NCBI GenBank assembly: GCA_017421045.1 | Contig: JAFQMC010000004.1 | Location: 1 to 64,000 of the forward strand | Origin: Clostridia bacterium | Lineage (GTDB): Bacteria > Bacillota > Clostridia > Oscillospirales > Acutalibacteraceae | Length of the DNA: 64,000 nt | Direction of reading: 5' to 3' | Part shown: positions 26,138 to 35,738 of the stretch, one piece after another | Position numbering within the stretch: the first letter of the stretch is position 1 | Layout of the letters: each line of letters begins with the position of its first letter | The notes under the pieces: generated by a model | Database searches by the model: none | What the model was told of the DNA's origin: nothing | Seen by the model: the letters and a program-made list of their open reading frames with translations, nothing else | Made by a program: the position numbers and the translations under genes

Positions 26138-27820
26138 TTAATCGGGGCCGTTGAGTTTGTTTGCCGAATAAGTCCGCTCGTCCGCCGCCTTGATAAATGC
26201 AAGCATTCCCCAGCAGGAAAGCATACTGGAACCGCCTGCGCTGATAAAGGGCAGAGTTACGCCCGTAAGAGGGAGAATATCCGTACATCCGAAGATGTTG
26301 AGAGCCGACTGAAACAGCATCATTGATGCCGCACACACCGCAGAAATGGAGTAGAAGGTACTTCTGCTTCGGGTGCCTATTGCCCGGGAGTAGATTACAA
26401 GTCCGAAGAGAGTCATGGCGATTGTCAGGGCAATTATAAATCCCATTTCCTCAGACACAATGCCGAAGACCAGATCAGTCTCGGAGGCACCGTAGTACTT
26501 GAGAACTCCTCCTCCCACACCTGTGCCGAAGAATCCGCCAGAGGCAATGTAGGTGAGCACACCTGCCTGCTGATAGCCTGCATCGTAGGGGTCTTCCAGT
26601 GCATGTCCCCATATGGCGAATCTGTCTGCGATATAGGGCTTGAACTGAAGCACCAGCATACCTGCAAATATAACTGCAACCACCGCCAGAATAACTGTCT
26701 TGTAGTCGCCTGAACGGGTGATGGAAATCACAAGGAAAGTAACGAAGAATATCAGCGCTGTACCGAAGTCGCCCATAAGCGCCAGTGCGCCCACGCAAAG
26801 TGCAGAGAACACGATGAACTCTAAAAGGTTCCGCTTTGTCTGCAGGTGGTCAAGTGCAGATGCACCAACGAAAATGTATGCAACCTTTACAAGCTCGGAG
26901 GGCTGTACGGACACACCCGCGATGTAGATTCGGTTGGTTGCACCGAACTCGGCAACACCGAAAATCAGGTTGATAAGCAAAAATCCCAGAGATATGAGCA
27001 TAATTGCCATTCGCCATTTTACGATGCGGTCGGGATTCTTGATGAACTGCAGTATCACCAGATAGAACACTGCTCCTGCCACAGCGGCAATAACCTGAAT
27101 CCACGCGTCGCGGATTTCCTGCTCTACAAGCAGCAGTGCTCCCGTGCCCGTGAGGAAGAGTGCTATAGACTCAAGCTCAAAGTTGAGCCTGCCCAGAACT
27201 CCTCTGGAGAAAGCGTACAGCACCCAGGAGAAAGCCACCATTGCAAGCCATATTTCAAAGGCAGGAAGCCTCACCTCGCTGAAGGTGATGCAGATTTCTA
27301 TTGCCATAAACAGGTGGAACAGATTGATAAGTATCAGAAGCAGAGGAGTTGAGACGCTGGGTTTTCCCGATGTTTTGGAGAAAAACCAATGATGCCTTAC
27401 CTCCTCGTCGAATTCCTCTCCTCGGCGAAGCTGCAGAGTTGTGCTTCCCACCGTGATTTTGTCATCAATATACACGGGAGTTCGAAACCCCGCCTCTTTG
27501 CCGTTGACAAGAGTTCCCGATTTTGAATCGGAATCCGACACAAACCAACCCTCTTTTCGCCTCAGCAGAACACAGTGGTTCCTGCTGACGGTAGGGTCGG
27601 CTATGACTATGTCGCTGCCCTTACTGCGTCCGATGGAATTCTCCCAGCACAGCACGGGTATCTTCTCTTTAATTGTCTCGTTATAAAGCATAACAAGAGG
27701 TGACTCCTGTCGCTTATGGCGGCGCATAGATGCAAAGCACTGATAGATAATGAACACCGCGTATACCACAAGCAGGATTCTCAGTCCCACTACCGCAATA
27801 TCCGCTAAAATCTGGGTCAT
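26138..27820 (-). CDS. FHA domain fused to SEDS glycosyltransferase (FtsW/RodA/SpoVE)
   Basis: A 560-residue protein: one N-terminal membrane helix (about 7-28), then a cytoplasmic FHA domain with GRSKGSD (64-70), SRNH (79-82) and NG (106-107). The rest is a SEDS protein of about ten helices, with GVSVQPSELVKVAYIF, LMGDFGTALIFF and the terminal PFISAGGSS motif. SEDS proteins polymerise lipid II with a class B PBP; the partner is encoded next. The FHA part binds phosphothreonine, so Ser/Thr-kinase signalling probably controls this wall synthase. In Actinobacteria FHA proteins and RodA/PbpA are separate genes of one operon; here they are fused. Confidence 0.93.
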   Translation of the reverse strand: MTQILADIAVVGLRILLVVYAVFIIYQCFASMRRHKRQESPLVMLYNETIKEKIPVLCWENSIGRSKGSDIVIADPTVSRNHCVLLRRKEGWFVSDSDSKSGTLVNGKEAGFRTPVYIDDKITVGSTTLQLRRGEEFDEEVRHHWFFSKTSGKPSVSTPLLLILINLFHLFMAIEICITFSEVRLPAFEIWLAMVAFSWVLYAFSRGVLGRLNFELESIALFLTGTGALLLVEQEIRDAWIQVIAAVAGAVFYLVILQFIKNPDRIVKWRMAIMLISLGFLLINLIFGVAEFGATNRIYIAGVSVQPSELVKVAYIFVGASALDHLQTKRNLLEFIVFSALCVGALALMGDFGTALIFFVTFLVISITRSGDYKTVILAVVAVIFAGMLVLQFKPYIADRFAIWGHALEDPYDAGYQQAGVLTYIASGGFFGTGVGGGVLKYYGASETDLVFGIVSEEMGFIIALTIAMTLFGLVIYSRAIGTRSRSTFYSISAVCAASMMLFQSALNIFGCTDILPLTGVTLPFISAGGSSMLSCWGMLAFIKAADERTYSANKLNGPD

Positions 27821-27924
27821 ATCCGCCGCCTCCTTTCTAAATCCATGTTATCTTTGCTATTTATTATATTATGCCTTTTATCTGCCATTTGTCAACAAAT
27901 AAACTTTAAACTATGTTCTAATTA

Positions 27925-27958
27925 GCAAAGGCGAAGCATATCTGCTTCGCCTTTGTTA
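27925..27958. terminator. Strong hairpin after the DUF6056-like gene
   Basis: A 13-bp stem CAAAGGCGAAGCA (27926-27938) pairs with 27943-27955 across a 4-base loop. There is no long T run on either side, so termination is likely but not certain. Confidence 0.6.
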
Positions 27959-28028
27959 GCTAAATACTGCAAATAGACATAATATTGTACTAATACAAAT
28001 TTACAATCCATATTAGGAACTTGAAGTA

Positions 28029-29528
28029 TCAACCAAATTTCTGCTCTCTATGAAGATACTCATCATAGTCGATATACGTAAACAACATCTCATCCTTGTT
28101 CCCCTGATTAAAGGTATACCCGTATGCATAGGATTCATTTCCATAGTGAAGCCATCGAGAATAAGGTAAGTTAATTATCTCAACTTTTGTCAGACCATTT
28201 GCAATCTGTTCGTTTGCATATTCTACTCGGACATTATTAACTTTCCATATATTCACATGTATAAAAATCAGCAAACCACATATCAGAACACAAGCAACCA
28301 CACCTACAAAAGTAGTTCTAAACACTGTTACATAATTTAATTTTGAAAACAGTTCTTTTCCTATTGACAAAAGAACAATCACTAATAAAACATAGGGCAA
28401 AAATAAGCATCTTGCCCTGCATGGTTTTACTACCAATAGTTGAAGCATTGATAGTGTAGTAACAGTCAGCATTATCAAACATTTTGTACGCAGCTCCTTA
28501 TTAGCCAGCTCGAATACAAGATGCACCAAAAGAACACAGTATCCCACAAACACCGCATCTATTATCAAATGCACAGCAACTGAAGAATTTAACGATTGAA
28601 CCAAAGACAGTATAGGAAACAACAATAAATACACCTGTGCAAAACCACAGTTTCGTTTTATATTCAATTCTTTCTGACGTATCAATATAGTAAAAACAAT
28701 AGAGAATAACAGCCAAAGAATCACTTGTGAAGACATGTCATTTAGTATTCGAACCATATTTTCTACGCCGTTGCACATATATTCAGAAATTCCATGGATG
28801 CCTCGGTAACTGTCCATTTTGTATGAAACACCCATTAGCTCAGGAAGAAGGAACATCACCATAGCGCCGAACACAGATAATACAAAATACACGATGCTTG
28901 GCATTTTATGCAGATACTTATTACGAATAACAAAAACAAGAATTATACCCGATATCAATAGATTGACCGTTGTGCAATTCTCTGCAAATAACTGTTGACA
29001 AAAACCCATCACCGCCAATAAGCAACTCAGAAAAAATGATTTACTACCATCAGAGTCATAGAATCTTTTTAGCAAATAAACACTAAAAAGCATAATTACT
29101 ATCGGAGGAGTGAAATTATAAAATCCATGTCCCCACACAAAAACTTGACTGTATATCTCTGTCCCCATTCCCATATACAAGATATATGAAAAAATCAGGG
29201 CACGCTTTCTATAACCATCTGTAAGCAATGCTGTCAATAATATAACAGCGCAATAGCATACTGAACGACATATTTTGTCTACCATCTCTCTATTTAAAAA
29301 AAATCTGACAAAAAAATTACCTAAATATCGCCCATTTCCAAAACGCAAACTATGTAAAGCTGCATGTATGAATTTATATTTTTCGGTTAATGTATAGTCA
29401 TCCTCTGTTTTAACAAAGAATAAAGAAAGAACAAATACGGAAGCAACCATAATAGCAAAGAGTAAATTGGTAGATAACGATGATTTTATAAATTTATCTA
29501 TCTTGTTGCGATATTTTAAGATTCCCAT
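28029..29528 (-). CDS. Polytopic membrane protein (DUF6056/GT-C-like)
   Basis: A 499-residue protein with about eleven hydrophobic helices. Near the N-terminus acidic TEDDYTL and NGRYLGN motifs lie in a loop after the first helix, and GHGFYNFTPP comes later. This layout (acidic motif in the first outside loop) resembles GT-C lipid-linked sugar transferases and the DUF6056 family. It would act at the outer membrane face on a polyprenyl-linked sugar, but this is uncertain. The start at 29528 follows AGGAGG. It is A+T-rich, a lone gene, divergent from a small XRE regulator across a palindromic operator. Confidence 0.6.
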   Translation of the reverse strand: MGILKYRNKIDKFIKSSLSTNLLFAIMVASVFVLSLFFVKTEDDYTLTEKYKFIHAALHSLRFGNGRYLGNFFVRFFLNREMVDKICRSVCYCAVILLTALLTDGYRKRALIFSYILYMGMGTEIYSQVFVWGHGFYNFTPPIVIMLFSVYLLKRFYDSDGSKSFFLSCLLAVMGFCQQLFAENCTTVNLLISGIILVFVIRNKYLHKMPSIVYFVLSVFGAMVMFLLPELMGVSYKMDSYRGIHGISEYMCNGVENMVRILNDMSSQVILWLLFSIVFTILIRQKELNIKRNCGFAQVYLLLFPILSLVQSLNSSVAVHLIIDAVFVGYCVLLVHLVFELANKELRTKCLIMLTVTTLSMLQLLVVKPCRARCLFLPYVLLVIVLLSIGKELFSKLNYVTVFRTTFVGVVACVLICGLLIFIHVNIWKVNNVRVEYANEQIANGLTKVEIINLPYSRWLHYGNESYAYGYTFNQGNKDEMLFTYIDYDEYLHREQKFG

Positions 29529-29552
29529 CACATAACCCCTCCTGATACACAA

Positions 29553-29597
29553 TTCTACTGCATTTTGCAGTAGAAGTCAATACCGCAATTTGCAGTA
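29553..29597. promoter_or_regulatory. Two tandem palindromic operators in a divergent promoter
   Basis: Site 1 is a perfect 10-bp inverted repeat with a 3-base centre (29553-29562 and 29566-29575, TTCTACTGCA). Site 2 has the same TACYGCA-N3-TGCAGTA form with one mismatch (29581-29587 and 29591-29597). The centres are 25 bases apart. The shared half-site and the adjacent XRE gene at 29665 suggest cooperative binding by that regulator, controlling itself and the membrane protein gene. Confidence 0.75.
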
Positions 29598-29664
29598 AAT
29601 GTTAATGCTAAAAATTCAGGTTTGCTATTATGATTTTAATTAATACTATGATGGTGGTGGTGTT

Positions 29665-29904
29665 TTGCTTTACAAGCGAATTCGTGACTTGCGTGAGGAT
29701 AAGGACTTAACGCAGAAGGAAATGTCGGCTATTCTCAACTGTTCTCAACAAGTATACAGCAACTATGAATTAGGTCAAAGGGATATCCCTACTGAAATAC
29801 TAATTTCACTTGCCAAATTTCATAATGTTTCTGTCGACTACATCCTCAATCTAACCGATTATCAAGCACCTCCTCCCTCAAACCGACAGCAAAAAACATG
29901 CTAA
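29665..29904 (+). CDS. Small XRE-family regulator
   Basis: A 79-residue protein that is nearly all helix-turn-helix (RIRDLREDKDLTQKEMSAILNCSQQVYSNYELG), then AKFHNVSVDYILNLTD. It starts at TTG 29665; no ATG or GTG is in frame nearby, and GGTGGTGG lies just upstream. It probably represses from the tandem palindromes between it and the divergent membrane protein gene. Confidence 0.8.
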   Translation: MLYKRIRDLREDKDLTQKEMSAILNCSQQVYSNYELGQRDIPTEILISLAKFHNVSVDYILNLTDYQAPPPSNRQQKTC

Positions 29905-29940
29905 AAAGCTCGGATTGTTAACAATCCGAGCTTTTTATTT
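29903..29940. terminator. Bidirectional terminator between XRE gene and glmS
   Basis: A perfect 34-base palindrome (arms 29903-29919 and 29920-29936) with A and T ends. It overlaps the XRE stop codon and serves convergent glmS. Confidence 0.9.
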
Positions 29941-29955
29941 TAATTTATCACATAA

Positions 29956-31782
29956 TTACTCAACGGTAACGGATTTTGCAAGGTTTCTGGGCTTGTCAAC
30001 ATCGTTGCCACGGCGGACAGATGCATAGTAAGCCAGAAGCTGAAGAGGTACTGCTGCCAGCATGGGCATAAGCATCTCCTCAATCCTGGGAACACGGATG
30101 ATAAAGTCTGCCACATCCGCTCCTACCTCTGCCTGCTCGTCACATACAAGGATAACCTTGGCACCTCTTGCCTTGACCTCCTTGATGTTGCTGACGGTCT
30201 TGTCGTAGAGTGCGTTCTGAGTAGCAACAGCTATAACAGGCATTCCCTCTGTGATAAGGGAAATTGTTCCGTGCTTCAGCTCGCCTGCGGCATATGCCTC
30301 GGAGTGGATGTAGGAAATCTCCTTGAGCTTCAGAGAACCCTCCATAGACAGAGCATAGTCAAGACCTCTGCCGATATAAAGCAGGCTGTCTGCCTCGGTC
30401 AGAGCCTCTGCAATCGTGTTGCAGTCTCCGTCTACAAGCTCGATTGTCTTTTCGATATTTGCTGATGTGCCGAGGAGAATATCGGTGAGTCTGCGGCACT
30501 CCTCCTTGGTTATCTCACCCTTCGCAAAAGCAAGCTCAAAAGCCAGCAGATACATAACGGAAATCTGCACCATGTATGCCTTTGTGGATGCAACTGCAAT
30601 CTCGGGACCTGCATGTGTGTAGATGAGCATATCGGCTTCTCTTGCAATGGAACTGCCCTTTGCGTTGACAATGGCAAGGGTCTTTGCGCCCATTTTCTTT
30701 GCAAGTCTCATAGCGGCCAGACTGTCTGCTGTCTCGCCTGACTGAGAGATAATAATTACAAGATCTCCCTCTTTGATGAGAGGATCGCGATAGCGGAACT
30801 CGGAGGCAATATCAACGATAACAGGCACCTTGCACTGCTTCTCGATAACGTACTTGCCTACCATACCTGCGTGCATGGCAGTACCGCAGGCAACGATATA
30901 TATTTGATTGATGTCTTTGAGTTTATCCAGAGTGATGGAACATTCCTCGAGGTTGGGCATACCGTCGGAGATTCTGGGGGTGAGGGTAGTCTTGACGGCG
31001 GTGGGCTGCTCGTGGATTTCTTTGAGCATATAGTGCTCATAACCGCCCTTCTCTGCTGCCTCCTGATCCCAGTCGGCAACCTTCAGCTCTTTCTCAATAC
31101 TGTTGCCCTCAAGGTCGCAGAAGCTGACACCCTCATGGGTGAGCTTTGCGATCTCGTCGTGCTCTAAGAGATAATACTGTGTTGTATATTTGATGATGGC
31201 AGGAACATCGGAGGCGATGAAGCTCTCACCCTCTGCAACGCCTACGATGAGAGGACTCTCACGTCTTACTGCGTAAAGCTCCTCGGGACGGTCTGCAAAG
31301 AGAATTCCCAGTGCAAAGGAGCCTTCCACCTGTGCGAGAGTCTTGGCAATAGCCTTCTCGGGGTCGCCCTCATAATTCATATCCATAAGCTGAGCCACAA
31401 CCTCGGTATCGGTCTCGCTGATAAAGACTCTGCCCTGAGCTATGAGCTGTTCCTTCAGCTCTTTGTAGTTCTCGATGATTCCGTTATGTACCAGCGTGAC
31501 CTTGTCTCCGCCTCTGTGGGGATGGGAATTCACCGAAGACGGAACGCCGTGGGTTGCCCAGCGCGTGTGACCAACACCCACATTTCCCTTGGGAACACCG
31601 TCTGACTCCATTTTCTTCTGGAGGTCAAGAAGTCTTCCCTTTTCTTTTTCTATACGGATTTTTCCGTCCTCAAAGACCGCAATACCTGCAGAGTCGTAGC
31701 CTCTGTACTCCAGCTTGCTCAGCGCTGAAACCAGCACCTCGCTGCAGTCTTTTGCTCCTACGTATCCAACTATTCCGCACAT
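29956..31782 (-). CDS. glmS: Glutamine--fructose-6-phosphate aminotransferase
   Basis: A 608-residue enzyme that makes glucosamine-6-phosphate, the entry to UDP-GlcNAc. The catalytic Cys follows the initiator (CGIVGYVG), then HTRWATHG, two SIS domains (SQSGETADSL) and the C-terminal PRNLAKSVTVE. It feeds peptidoglycan and the amino sugars of the glycan locus. No glmS ribozyme is seen: only 78 bases separate it from the upstream gene. Confidence 0.97.
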   Translation of the reverse strand: MCGIVGYVGAKDCSEVLVSALSKLEYRGYDSAGIAVFEDGKIRIEKEKGRLLDLQKKMESDGVPKGNVGVGHTRWATHGVPSSVNSHPHRGGDKVTLVHNGIIENYKELKEQLIAQGRVFISETDTEVVAQLMDMNYEGDPEKAIAKTLAQVEGSFALGILFADRPEELYAVRRESPLIVGVAEGESFIASDVPAIIKYTTQYYLLEHDEIAKLTHEGVSFCDLEGNSIEKELKVADWDQEAAEKGGYEHYMLKEIHEQPTAVKTTLTPRISDGMPNLEECSITLDKLKDINQIYIVACGTAMHAGMVGKYVIEKQCKVPVIVDIASEFRYRDPLIKEGDLVIIISQSGETADSLAAMRLAKKMGAKTLAIVNAKGSSIAREADMLIYTHAGPEIAVASTKAYMVQISVMYLLAFELAFAKGEITKEECRRLTDILLGTSANIEKTIELVDGDCNTIAEALTEADSLLYIGRGLDYALSMEGSLKLKEISYIHSEAYAAGELKHGTISLITEGMPVIAVATQNALYDKTVSNIKEVKARGAKVILVCDEQAEVGADVADFIIRVPRIEEMLMPMLAAVPLQLLAYYASVRRGNDVDKPRNLAKSVTVE

Positions 31783-31860
31783 AAAAATGCTCCTTTAAAA
31801 AATATAGATCAAAAATCCCGAAGCTCCTGAATAAGACCTCAGGATTCACTGAAAATCAAA

Positions 31861-33765
31861 TCAATTATTTGTCTTGTGATTGAAAGTGGGCACAATTTCG
31901 CTGAGCATATCAACAGTGCCTTCGCTGTCGTTTTGGTCAGCAAACTTCTTGAGTTTGTCGAGCTTTCCGAGCAAGTCTTCTTCATCGATGGCAATCTGAT
32001 TTCCGATGAAAATCTTCTTGTTTTCGGTGGACTTGAGTCCCTCTTCGTTCATAAGAAGTTCCTCGAAGAGCTTCTCGCCGGGTCGAAGTCCCGTGAAGCG
32101 GATTTCAACATCCTTGTAGGGGACCTTGCCGTACATTCTGATGAGGTTTTCAGCAAGGGTTGTAATCTTCACCGGATCGCCCATATCCAGTACGAATATC
32201 TCTCCGCCGTTTGCCATGGCTCCTGCCTGAAGCACCAGAGACACAGCCTCGGGTATGGTCATAAAATATCGGATAATATCGGGGTGAGTAACCGTGACGG
32301 GTTTTCCGCTTTCAATCTGCCTTCTGAACAAAGGAATAACCGAGCCGTTGGAGCCCAGAACATTACCGAATCTCGTGGTGACGAAATCTGTTTTTTCAGA
32401 GTGCTGTGCCTTGTACTGAACAATCATCTCACAGCATCTCTTGGTGGCACCCATAACGTTGGTGGGATTTACCGCCTTGTCGGTGGAAATCATAATGAAC
32501 TTATCCACCTCGTATTTTTCTGCCAGTGTGGCTATGTTGAAGGTGCCGAAAATGTTGTTCTTGACTGCTTCTTCGGGGCTTGTTTCCATAAGGGGAACAT
32601 GCTTGTGGGCAGCCGCATGGAATACAACATCGGGACGATATTTGTCGAATATCATGTCCATCTTCTCGTAGTCTCTCACCGATGCAATAAGTGTAACCAC
32701 ATTGAGTCCCGCATCATATTCTAAGAGAAGTTCCTGTTGTATATCGTATGCATTATTCTCATAAATATCAACGATGATTATCTGTTTGGGGGAGTATTTT
32801 GCAATCTGGCGCACAAGCTCGCTGCCGATAGAACCGCCGCCGCCCGTAACCATCAGCACCTTGCCTCGTATAAACTCCTCCGACTTTTCCTTATCAAAGG
32901 TGATGGGGTCTCTGCCGAGAAGGTCCTCAATCTGGATATCCTTCACCTGATTGAGAAGCTGAGGCGCATTATCGTCAAACAAAAGCTGGCTGAGGTAAGG
33001 CACCATCTTGATTTTGCACTCGGTTTTGGAGCAAAGTGCGAGTATCCTCTGGCGCTCTTCCTCCGTGCTTGAAGGAATGGCGAATACTATGAGGGATATG
33101 TTGCTCTGCTTGCAGAGTTCGGGGATATCCATGGTACTGCCGAGTACCGGCACACCCATTAACTTGTTGCCGTATTTGGAGCGGTCATCGTCCACAAGAC
33201 CCACGGGGAGTATATTCCTCGAGGGATTGTTGGGGTCTTTCTTGGCACTTTCAATGTCGGTGAGAATCATACGTGCGGCACGGCCTGCACCTACGATAAG
33301 CGTTCTCTCGTAATTTTCGGATCTGCCTGCTTCAGTCAGGTTAACTACAGTGCTCTTCGCAAAGCCCCTGAATCCTATCATCAACAGAATCGAAAGGAAA
33401 TACTGCATCAAAAACAGCACTAAGGGAAAACCCTCGTCAAACACCTTGAAAAAGCTCAGCAAGCCTATGGAAAGCACCATTCCCAGTGTGGTTCCCACGA
33501 TGCAGGAAATATACTCATGTTTACCGAGCAATCGCCAGAAGAACACGTATGCTCCCGACACATAAAGGGTAAAAAAGCAGAACAGAACCTCAAGCCCCAC
33601 CACAAGGGTGAGCGTAGACCACTCAAGCTGAAAAAACTGCGAGGGAGTGGCGTTGCGCAGGATGTCCACCCACATCAGTATGAGGTTGGAAAGAAAGCCG
33701 ACAGAAGCGATAATCAGAATATCCGCCACCATCAGGACTATTTTTTTCGCGTTAAAATCTTTCAT
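31861..33765 (-). CDS. Membrane-anchored nucleotide-sugar 4,6-dehydratase (WbpM/PglF/CapD-like)
   Basis: A 634-residue protein: four N-terminal membrane helices (about 10-125), a first Rossmann domain (LIVGAGRAARMIL), and a second catalytic SDR domain starting near 309 (VTGGGGSIGSELV) with STDKAVNPTNVMGATKR. Long-form family members remove water from UDP-GlcNAc to give UDP-4-keto-6-deoxy sugars for bacillosamine, QuiNAc or FucNAc. It is divergent from the sugar-transferase gene that opens the glycan locus and probably makes its first sugar. Confidence 0.9.
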   Translation of the reverse strand: MKDFNAKKIVLMVADILIIASVGFLSNLILMWVDILRNATPSQFFQLEWSTLTLVVGLEVLFCFFTLYVSGAYVFFWRLLGKHEYISCIVGTTLGMVLSIGLLSFFKVFDEGFPLVLFLMQYFLSILLMIGFRGFAKSTVVNLTEAGRSENYERTLIVGAGRAARMILTDIESAKKDPNNPSRNILPVGLVDDDRSKYGNKLMGVPVLGSTMDIPELCKQSNISLIVFAIPSSTEEERQRILALCSKTECKIKMVPYLSQLLFDDNAPQLLNQVKDIQIEDLLGRDPITFDKEKSEEFIRGKVLMVTGGGGSIGSELVRQIAKYSPKQIIIVDIYENNAYDIQQELLLEYDAGLNVVTLIASVRDYEKMDMIFDKYRPDVVFHAAAHKHVPLMETSPEEAVKNNIFGTFNIATLAEKYEVDKFIMISTDKAVNPTNVMGATKRCCEMIVQYKAQHSEKTDFVTTRFGNVLGSNGSVIPLFRRQIESGKPVTVTHPDIIRYFMTIPEAVSLVLQAGAMANGGEIFVLDMGDPVKITTLAENLIRMYGKVPYKDVEIRFTGLRPGEKLFEELLMNEEGLKSTENKKIFIGNQIAIDEEDLLGKLDKLKKFADQNDSEGTVDMLSEIVPTFNHKTNN

Positions 33766-34070
33766 AAATATTCTCCGGTAAACAATATGTCTTAAAATAT
33801 ATACTACATATCCATTTTACTACAATTACTCATTAAAAATTATAATACACACAATCATTAAAGTCAACAAAATACGGCATATTTTTGTTGCAAATTTATG
33901 CTATCAATGAATTTTGTGGAGTTGTTCAACTAAGTGGATTTTTTGACAAAAAAGTGTAATTATAATTGATTTTTTATTAATATATGTTATAATTAGTCTG
34001 TTATAATGCAACTATAATGCGGTTATTGTGACCATTTACGTTTTTGACTACATCTTTGGAGGGGACAACG
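33766..34070. promoter_or_regulatory. 305-base divergent promoter region of the glycan locus
   Basis: The gap is very A+T-rich and holds no gene. Minus strand: TTGACT (complement of 33862-33867), 17 bases, TATAAT (complement of 33839-33844), for the dehydratase. Plus strand: TTGATT (33966-33971), 16 bases, TATAAT (33988-33993), and two more TATAAT copies at 34002 and 34013, so several starts are possible. A 12-base palindrome AGTTGTTCAACT (33920-33931) lies midway and could be an operator. Confidence 0.65.
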
Positions 34071-34709
34071 ATGTACAGATTTTTCAAAAGAACCTTCGAT
34101 ATTATCATCTCTCTGCTGGGTCTTATCATTCTCTCACCCGTGATGCTTATCACGGCGATTGCCATCAAAATAGAATCCAGAGGCCCTGTCATCTTCAAGC
34201 AGGAGCGACTCGGCAAAGACGGCAAGGTGTTCAGAATCTACAAATTCCGCAGCATGTGCGTGGGAGCGGAGCACACCGGCTCAGGTGTTTATTCGGAAAA
34301 AACCGATGCACGTGTTACAAAAATCGGCAAAATCATCCGTGCCACCAGCATCGACGAACTGCCTCAGCTCGTAAACATCCTCAAAGGAGATATGAGCCTC
34401 ATCGGTCCCCGACCTCCTCTTACATACCACCCTTGGCCTATTGAGGAATACACCGAGGAACAGCGACATATGTTTGATGTCCGCCCGGGAGTCACCGGCT
34501 GGGCACAGGTCAACGGCAGAAAAGAAGTTGAATGGAACAAGCGCATTGAGCTTAACGTGTGGTACACAAGGCACTACACAATGTGGCTGGACATTAAAAT
34601 ATTCTTTATGACCATATTCAAGGTGTTCACAGGTGCCGACAACGAGAACACCACCGAGACCGCAGCAAAAGCTCAGGCAGAAAAGCAAGAGGCACTTGCA
34701 AACAAATAA
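34071..34709 (+). CDS. Initiating phosphoglycosyltransferase (bacterial sugar transferase, PglC-like)
   Basis: A 212-residue monotopic enzyme that moves a sugar phosphate from a UDP-sugar to undecaprenyl phosphate, starting glycan assembly. A re-entrant hydrophobic segment (FDIIISLLGLIILSPVMLI) is followed by KQERLGKDGKVFRIYKFRSM, TSIDELPQLVNILKGDMSLI and GPRPPL. It is the short form without extra membrane helices. The start at 34071 follows GGAGGGG. It is first of the plus-strand glycan genes and next to the PglF-like dehydratase. Confidence 0.92.
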   Translation: MYRFFKRTFDIIISLLGLIILSPVMLITAIAIKIESRGPVIFKQERLGKDGKVFRIYKFRSMCVGAEHTGSGVYSEKTDARVTKIGKIIRATSIDELPQLVNILKGDMSLIGPRPPLTYHPWPIEEYTEEQRHMFDVRPGVTGWAQVNGRKEVEWNKRIELNVWYTRHYTMWLDIKIFFMTIFKVFTGADNENTTETAAKAQAEKQEALANK

Positions 34710-34759
34710 CACACTCCCCTTTCATCGGGAAGATTTGATTTTTAGCGGAAGGGTACATT

Positions 34760-35680
34760 ATGAAGCTACTCCTGACAGGAGCTTTCCCCTACACCGAGGA
34801 ACAGCTCGCAAAACTGAAAAGCAACGGGTTCGAAATCACGTTTGTTCAGAACGAACTTGAACCCCTCGGCATAGATTGCTCCGTGTTTGACGCTGTGGTG
34901 TGCAATGATTTGTTCAGGCACAATCCGCCGGAACAGTTTACAAACCTCAAGGCTGTTCAGCTCACCAGCGCAGGATTTGACCGAGTCCCCGTGGGTTACT
35001 TTGCATCCAGAGGCATCTCGCTGTTCAACGCACGGGGTGTGTACAGCATCCCCATGGCCGAGTGGGTGGTACTCAAGCTTCTTGAGATTTACAAGCGTTC
35101 TCAGGACTTCTCGGCACAACAGAAAAAGAAGGTCTGGCAAAAGCACCGCGACCTTCTGGAAATAAACGGCAAGCGCATCCTGATTGTGGGCACAGGCTCC
35201 GTAGGACTGGAGTGCGCAAAACGCCTGTGTGCCTTCGGCGCACACGTTATGGGCGCAGATATCTACGACAGCAAATCTCAGTATATCGACGAATTCTATT
35301 ATACAGAATCTCTGGCTCAGGTTCTCCCCACTGCCGACGCGGTGGTGCTGACCTTGCCCCTCAACGACAAAACCAGAGGTCTTTTCTCAGAAAGCCTTCT
35401 CTCCTCCATGAAAGACGACAGCGTGCTCATCAACGTCGCACGGGGAGAGGTCGTGGATGAAAATGCACTATGCAACCTCCTGAAGGCTAAAAAATTCAAA
35501 GGCGTTGCGCTGGATGTGTTTGAAGAGGAACCTCTGAGTGCTGACAATCCCTTGTGGAGTTGTCCCGAGGTATTAATCACTCCTCACAACAGCTTCGTTT
35601 CAGACGGCACCGCTGAGCGTATGTTCAGCCTGATATATAAAAACTTAACGGAATTAGATTTCGGAAAGGAAACAAGGTAA
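34760..35680 (+). CDS. D-isomer-specific 2-hydroxyacid dehydrogenase family protein
   Basis: A 306-residue protein with the NAD-binding loop IVGTGSVGLECAKRL and the catalytic features INVARGEVVDE, GVALDVFEEEPL and TPHNSF (His). Relatives include phosphoglycerate, D-lactate and glyoxylate dehydrogenases. The substrate here is not clear. It lies between the initiating transferase and a ddl-type ligase gene. In van clusters a related dehydrogenase supplies D-lactate to a ligase, but the ligase here looks like the D-Ala-D-Ala type. Confidence 0.85.
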   Translation: MKLLLTGAFPYTEEQLAKLKSNGFEITFVQNELEPLGIDCSVFDAVVCNDLFRHNPPEQFTNLKAVQLTSAGFDRVPVGYFASRGISLFNARGVYSIPMAEWVVLKLLEIYKRSQDFSAQQKKKVWQKHRDLLEINGKRILIVGTGSVGLECAKRLCAFGAHVMGADIYDSKSQYIDEFYYTESLAQVLPTADAVVLTLPLNDKTRGLFSESLLSSMKDDSVLINVARGEVVDENALCNLLKAKKFKGVALDVFEEEPLSADNPLWSCPEVLITPHNSFVSDGTAERMFSLIYKNLTELDFGKETR

Positions 35681-35738
35681 CTCAATCCCCTTGTCTCGTG
35701 ATAAAACCGTAAATTACTTTTTGGAAAGGTATGTTTCT

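Noticed and set aside
31783..31860. glmS ribozyme upstream of glmS
   Set aside because: Only 78 bases separate the genes, which is too short for the ribozyme core. No pairing or conserved elements were seen.
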